The notes under the pieces: model-generated
Told to the model about the DNA's origin: nothing
The model's input: the letters and a program-made list of their open reading frames with translations, nothing else
Databases searched by the model: none
From: Catenulispora sp. EB89
GTDB lineage: Bacteria; Actinomycetota; Actinomycetes; Streptomycetales; Catenulisporaceae
Length of the DNA stretch: 64,000 bases
Assembly (NCBI RefSeq): GCF_041261445.1
Contig: NZ_JBGCCU010000001.1
Coordinates: 124,001 to 188,000, forward strand
Direction of reading: 5' to 3'
Program-made: the position numbers and the translations under genes
In this document: in pieces, positions 59,987 through 64,000 of the stretch
Position numbering within the stretch: position 1 is the stretch's first letter
Layout: every line of letters begins with the position of its first letter

Positions 59987-60120
59987 GCCCGATCCGCCCC
60001 CTGATGGTTCTGTGCCGTTTCTGGCATGAACGTATCAGGAAGGCGCGACGGAGCCGGGCCCGGCAGAAGCCTGAGATCACCGACGCGCGGCCGGACGGCC
60101 GCCGAATCGCCGCCAGGGCC

Positions 60121-61302
60121 TCAGATCGCGCAGGCCTGGGTGTTGACCGGGACGTCGGTGGCGGCGCCGGCGGCCGCGTCGGAGGAGACCTCCTGCGCGG
60201 TCAGCGCGTAGCCGGTGTTCTTGTCCTCCAGGGACTTGGCGAAGACCACGCCGAGCACCTTGCCGTCGGTGGACAGCAGCGGGCCGCCGGAGTTGCCCTG
60301 CTGGACCTGCGCGTAGAGCGCGAACACCTGGCGCCGGACGTTGCCGTTGGAGTAGATGTCGGCGCCGGTGGCCGTGATCTGCTCGCGGATGCGCGCGGCG
60401 TCGACGGTGAACGGGCCGTCCTCGGGGTAGCCGACGACCAGCGAGGAGTCGTTGGCCTTGCCGGTCAGGTCGAAGTTCAGCGGCGACGCCTTCAGGCTGG
60501 GCACGTCCAGCACGGCGATGTCGCGCTTGGGGTCGAAGAGCACCACGGTCGCCGCGTACTGCCGGCCGTTGGACTGCCGCACCACCAGCGAGCGCGTGCC
60601 GCCGACCACGTGCGCGTTCGTCATCACCTTGCCCGGCGCGTAGACGAAGCCGGAGCCCTCGATGTCCTTGCCGCAGGACGGCGCCTGGCCGCGGATCTTC
60701 ACGATCGAGGCCCGGTCCGTGCCGATCACCGGGCTGTTCAGCAGCGCCGGGTCCGGGGCTGGCACGTTCGCCGGGTCCTCGGCCTGGAAGGGCGCGAACA
60801 CCTGCGGGAAGCCGTTGCGGTTCAGGATGTTGGAGAAGCCGTTGAACCACTGGTTCGCACCCTGCGGCAGCACCTGGGTCATGCCCTTCAGGATGCTGGA
60901 GGAGCGCACCTGGTCGCTGATGGTCGGCACCGAGGACGTGAACAGCGCCAGCCCCAGGAACCAGGCCACCATCAGCACCGCGACCACCGACACCACCGCG
61001 CCGCTGACCGCGTCCACCATCTGCGCCGGCTGCCAGGTGATGGCCTCGCGCAGCCGGGCGCCCAGCATCGAGCCGAGCACCTGCCCGACGACCGCCAGCG
61101 CCAGCACCGCGCACAGCGCGATCACCGAGGCCAGCAGGCTGCTGGAGGAACGGTCCAGGAACGTCGGGACGATCACGAATCCGAGCGCCAGCCCGCCGAG
61201 GAACCCGGCGAAGGAGACCACTCCCACGACGAAACCCTGCCGGTACCCGGAGACTGCGAACGCCGCCACGACGAGCAGCAGCAGGATGTCGAGGATGTCC
61301 AT
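60121..61302 (-). CDS. marP: MarP-family membrane serine protease
   Basis: 393 residues. N-terminal four-helix CvpA-like membrane domain (1-160; AVSGYRQGFVVGVVSFAGFL), then a periplasmic trypsin-like protease with triad His in VMTNAHVVGG, Asp in DPKRDIAVLDV and Ser in VQQGNSGGPLLS. Cys in QAPSCGKDIEG and near the C-terminus (NTQACAI) can form the regulatory disulfide known in mycobacterial MarP, which is needed for acid and oxidative stress survival. Its ATG follows the nudix stop with no gap: the nth-nudix-marP order matches that of other actinobacteria. Confidence 0.95.
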   Translation of the reverse strand: MDILDILLLLVVAAFAVSGYRQGFVVGVVSFAGFLGGLALGFVIVPTFLDRSSSSLLASVIALCAVLALAVVGQVLGSMLGARLREAITWQPAQMVDAVSGAVVSVVAVLMVAWFLGLALFTSSVPTISDQVRSSSILKGMTQVLPQGANQWFNGFSNILNRNGFPQVFAPFQAEDPANVPAPDPALLNSPVIGTDRASIVKIRGQAPSCGKDIEGSGFVYAPGKVMTNAHVVGGTRSLVVRQSNGRQYAATVVLFDPKRDIAVLDVPSLKASPLNFDLTGKANDSSLVVGYPEDGPFTVDAARIREQITATGADIYSNGNVRRQVFALYAQVQQGNSGGPLLSTDGKVLGVVFAKSLEDKNTGYALTAQEVSSDAAAGAATDVPVNTQACAI

Positions 61303-62022
61303 CTACTTATCTTCTCCCCCCGGCGCCCCGCGGCTGCGGACCGCCAGCGCCAGCACCTCCTGCGGCAGCGGCTCGACCCGCTCGGTGTCCCACGGCTTTT
61401 CCCATCCGCCCGCCTTCAGCACCCCGTCCAGGAGCGCGGCGGTGAAACCCCAGATCAACAGCGATCCCGCCTCGAACGCCGGGCTCGAGGTCCCCGAAGG
61501 ATTGCCGACGCGCAGCCGGTTGGCCGGATCGACCAGATCGCGCACCGCGATCCGGCAGACCGAGGCGACCTCACGCGGATCCCGTACCCGCACCGGACTC
61601 GGGACACGCCACCAGCCCAGCACCGGCGTCACCAGGAAGTCCGAGGGGAAGACGTACTGCTCGGGAAGGATTCCGAAGACTTGGACGCCGTCCGGGTCCA
61701 GATCGGTTTCCTCGTTGGCCTCCCGCAGCGCGGTGGCCACCGGCCCCTCGCCGGGGTCGACCTGCCCGCCGGGGAAGGCCGGCTGCCCGGGATGGTTCCG
61801 CAGCGTCTTGGAGCGCTCGACGAAAAGCACGTCGGGCCCGTTCTCCGGATCCTCCCCGAACAGGATCAGCACAGCGGAGCGGCGCGGCTCCCCGTCCAGA
61901 TCCGCGGGCCGCTTGAACCGGGGGCCCAGCCCCTTCCCGCTCTCGGCGGCCTGAGCGAGCGGAAGCAACCAGTCGGGCAACGAATCGGCTATCTGAGTTC
62001 CCATGTCGGGAGCAACGCTCAC
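61303..62022 (-). CDS. Nudix hydrolase, CoA-pyrophosphatase type
   Basis: 239 residues from GTG 62022 (GTGA overlap with nth). The CoA-pyrophosphatase signature [20 protein letters not shown] precedes the Nudix box GQVDPGEG...[10 protein letters not shown]. The box is nearly canonical, but the Gly after EE-x is Asp (EETDLDP). The catalytic Glu residues are retained. Members hydrolyse CoA and related compounds. It lies between nth and marP in a translationally coupled operon. Confidence 0.9.
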   Translation of the reverse strand: MSVAPDMGTQIADSLPDWLLPLAQAAESGKGLGPRFKRPADLDGEPRRSAVLILFGEDPENGPDVLFVERSKTLRNHPGQPAFPGGQVDPGEGPVATALREANEETDLDPDGVQVFGILPEQYVFPSDFLVTPVLGWWRVPSPVRVRDPREVASVCRIAVRDLVDPANRLRVGNPSGTSSPAFEAGSLLIWGFTAALLDGVLKAGGWEKPWDTERVEPLPQEVLALAVRSRGAPGGEDK

Positions 62023-62774
62023 AGCGGCAGACCGCCTTCCCCCGGCTTGTACTTGAGCAACGCCGCCGCCTTCACCGGGTCCTGCTCCCCGATCCCCCGG
62101 CTGGGGCACAGCTTCGCGATCGGGCACGCGCCGCACGCGGGCTTCTTCGCGTGGCAGACCCGCCGGCCGTGGTAGATGACCCGGTGCGAGAGCAGCGTCC
62201 AGTCCTTGCGCGGGAACAGCTCGCCGATGGCGTGCTCGACCTTCACCGGATCCTCGAGGCTGGTCCACCCGAAACGGCGCACCAGGCGCCCGAAGTGGGT
62301 GTCGACGGTGATGCCGGGGACGCCGAACGCGTCGCCGAGGACGACGTTCGCCGTCTTGCGGCCCACCCCCGGAAGCTTCACCAGCTCGTTGAGCTTCCCC
62401 GGAACCGCGCCGCCGTAGTCGGACACCACGGACCGGGACATGCCCAGCAGCGACTTGGCCTTGTTGTGGAAGAAGCCGGTGGGCTTGATCAGCGCCTCGA
62501 GCTCCTCGGGATCGGCGGCGGCCAGATCGGCGGGGGTCGGGTAGCGCTTGAAGAGCGCGGGGGTGACCTTGTTCACGCCGACGTCGGTCGACTGCGCCGA
62601 CAAGATGACGGCGGTCAGGAGCTGGTAGGGGTCCTCGAAGTCGAGCTCGCACTTGGCGTACGGGTACACGTCGCTGAGCTCGCGGTAGATCTTCCGGGCG
62701 CGCCTGACCAGCGCAGTGTGGGTCTCCGGCTTCACCTTCGTCACGTCGGAGACGTCAGCCGCGGCTCGGGTCAT
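62019..62774 (-). CDS. nth: Endonuclease III (DNA glycosylase/AP lyase)
   Basis: 251 residues from ATG 62774 (GTG 62783 also possible). Helix-hairpin-helix with catalytic Lys: [19 protein letters not shown]; catalytic Asp in [15 protein letters not shown]; 4Fe-4S cluster Cys in [19 protein letters not shown] (C-x6-C-x2-C-x5-C). Removes oxidised pyrimidines in base excision repair. First gene of the nth-nudix-marP operon. Confidence 0.96.
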   Translation of the reverse strand: MTRAAADVSDVTKVKPETHTALVRRARKIYRELSDVYPYAKCELDFEDPYQLLTAVILSAQSTDVGVNKVTPALFKRYPTPADLAAADPEELEALIKPTGFFHNKAKSLLGMSRSVVSDYGGAVPGKLNELVKLPGVGRKTANVVLGDAFGVPGITVDTHFGRLVRRFGWTSLEDPVKVEHAIGELFPRKDWTLLSHRVIYHGRRVCHAKKPACGACPIAKLCPSRGIGEQDPVKAAALLKYKPGEGGLPL

Positions 62775-62862
62775 GGACTCCACTGTAAGCCGGTGGACCT
62801 AAGAGACGGGTGTGAACCCGCAGTCGTCACTCGGCGGTTCCTCGGTCGGAAGGGCTCGCGAG

Positions 62863-63345
62863 TCAGTCCTTCGGCATGTCGCTGCGAACCCGGCTGACCA
62901 TCGGGCGCGCGTCGGCGACCTGGAGTCGGGCGAACTCGAGGTTCAGCACGCCGGTGTCCACGATGCCGATGGAGACCCGGTAGGCCTGCGCCACGCCCGG
63001 GATCAGCTCATCGGTTATCCAGGCGACCTGGTCGTATGAGTACGTGAGGAGCAGTTCCCTCGGCTTGGCGACGAGGGCGCCGCCGGAGGCGAACACCAGC
63101 AGGCGCTGGTTGGTCAGCCCGAAGTAGAACCGCTTCGGCACGTGGATGCTCGTGCCGGGGACGGCGGCGCGCTTCGAGGTGGCGGCCACCGCGGCGGCCG
63201 CGGCCGCTCCGGCGATGCCCAGGGCGCCGCCGATCATCGCCTTGCGGACTTCGCCGAACCGCATGCCGCGCGTGCCGTACAGCACCTTCTCCTGCGGCTG
63301 CAGGTCGTCCGCCATGAGCTGCCGGATCTTCTCGACGGTCTCCAC
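62863..63345 (-). CDS. Hypothetical protein with Ala-rich hydrophobic segment
   Basis: 160 residues from GTG 63345. N-terminal METVEKIRQLMADDLQPQEK, then an Ala-rich segment (MIGGALGIAGAAAAAAVAAT, about 37-56), then a beta-rich PH-like region (KRFYFGLTNQRLLVFASGGA, LLLTYSYDQVAWITDELIPG, SIGIVDTGVLNLEFARLQVA). I do not recognise the family beyond a PH-like (bPH) resemblance. Probably membrane-associated. Stands alone between nth and an aldo/keto reductase. Confidence 0.72.
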   Translation of the reverse strand: METVEKIRQLMADDLQPQEKVLYGTRGMRFGEVRKAMIGGALGIAGAAAAAAVAATSKRAAVPGTSIHVPKRFYFGLTNQRLLVFASGGALVAKPRELLLTYSYDQVAWITDELIPGVAQAYRVSIGIVDTGVLNLEFARLQVADARPMVSRVRSDMPKD

Positions 63346-63444
63346 GCCGTACCCCCTTTTTGTTCGCGGCAGCCTACAAACGGTGATCGACTTCGGGGGC
63401 CGGATAAATACCCGCAGGCGCGCGTCGGGTCAGTAGGTGCCGGG

Positions 63445-64000
63445 TCAGCGGCCCCCGATGGCGTCGAGCTCGGCGACCGCGTCGGCCGGGAGCACCAGTG
63501 CCGCGGCGGCGATGTTCTCGCGCAGGTGGGCCGGCGAGGAGGTGCCGGGGATCAGGACCGTGGACGAGGAACGCTGGAGCAGCCAGGCCAGCGCCACCTG
63601 CTGCGGTGCGGCGTCCAGGCGCTTCGCCACGTCGGTGAGTGTGTGGGACTGCAGGGAGTTGAAACCGCCGAGGGGGAAGAACGCCGCGTAGGCGATGTTC
63701 TCGGCGGCGCAGCGGTCGAGCAGCGCGTCGTCGGCGCGGTTGGCCAGGTTGTACAGGTTCTGCACGGTCACCACCGGCGCGATGCCCTGGGCCTCGGTGA
63801 GCTGGACGCCGCTGACGCCGCTCAGGCCGAGGTGGCGGATCAGGCCCTGCTCGCGCAGCTCCGCCAGGGCGCCGAACTGCTCGGCGATGGACGCGGTGCT
63901 GCCGCCTTCCATGGACGGAGTGCGCAGGTTCACCACATCCAAGGTGTCCAGGCCCAGATGCCGGAGGTTGTCGTGGACCTGAGCCTTGAGGGCGGCCGGC
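63445..64000 (-). CDS. Aldo/keto reductase, C-terminal part (cut by window edge)
   Basis: About 185 C-terminal residues. Barrel strands and NADPH-site pattern: DNLRHLGLDTLDVVNLRTPS, LREQGLIRHLGLSGVSGVQL, APVVTVQNLYNLANR (YN motif), IAYAAFFPLGG and the cofactor-binding STVLIPGTSSPAHLRENIAA. Reduces aldehydes or ketones with NADPH. The catalytic Asp/Tyr/Lys/His tetrad lies beyond the edge. Stop 99 bases from the upstream hypothetical gene. Confidence 0.92.
   Translation of the reverse strand, partial: PAALKAQVHDNLRHLGLDTLDVVNLRTPSMEGGSTASIAEQFGALAELREQGLIRHLGLSGVSGVQLTEAQGIAPVVTVQNLYNLANRADDALLDRCAAENIAYAAFFPLGGFNSLQSHTLTDVAKRLDAAPQQVALAWLLQRSSSTVLIPGTSSPAHLRENIAAAALVLPADAVAELDAIGGR

Overview
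The window is very GC-rich, with GC in almost every third codon position, many GTG starts and frequent ATGA/GTGA stop-start overlaps. It carries MarP, Eis, CtpE, SigE-type ECF sigma factors and a class E sortase. This is a soil actinomycete chromosome. The density of cell-wall-binding-repeat-2 (CWB2) and DUF1906 exoproteins suggests a Catenulispora-like lineage (inference, not proven). No rRNA, tRNA, CRISPR array or prophage was seen.

Layout. 1-6.4 kb: start of thiC with its TPP riboswitch; a small NfeD-like protein and a flotillin, separated by a frameshifted DUF2975 gene and its HTH partner with a triple operator; a MarR regulator with a histone-H1-like tail; a holin-like membrane protein. 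6.4-13 kb: a fructosamine kinase, then a five-gene minus-strand surface locus (class E sortase, LPHTG protein, WxL protein, DUF916/WxL-interacting protein, a membrane-anchored neocarzinostatin-like protein). A 17-bp palindrome occurs upstream of two of these genes. 13-19 kb: FadE-type acyl-CoA dehydrogenase, SseB protein, and an Uma2-family gene whose start codon is split by a complete group II intron of about 2.53 kb. 19-23 kb: Liv-type ABC transporter operon without a binding protein, ending in a thioredoxin. 23-30.5 kb: Mtb12-like lipoprotein, CtpE-like ATPase and two CWB2 exoproteins. 30.5-36 kb: a DHFR-like protein and a coupled gtrB-yfhO-gtrA operon. 36-44.4 kb: two more CWB2 proteins, CopA with a CsoR-type box, and a DUF1906 protein. 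44.4-52.2 kb: a large Ser/Tyr/Gly-rich low-complexity protein, two ECF sigma factors, an acyl-CoA ligase, two lipoproteins and a membrane protein. 52-55.6 kb: btuFCD under a cobalamin riboswitch. 55.6-64 kb: enoyl-CoA hydratase, Eis-like acetyltransferase, an epoxide-hydrolase-like protein lacking its nucleophile, a YdjM-like membrane protein, the coupled nth-nudix-marP operon, and a truncated aldo/keto reductase.

How the genes fit together. Much of the window concerns the cell surface. Three display modes are present: sortase/LPxTG, WxL/WxL-interacting protein, and non-covalent CWB2 anchoring. The polyprenyl-sugar GtrB/YfhO/GtrA module between the CWB2 genes may decorate the wall polymer to which CWB2 proteins bind. 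The strongest candidates for something new are the sortase-WxL locus with its repeated operator, the start codon split by an intron, the MarR-H1 fusion and the SYG-rich protein.
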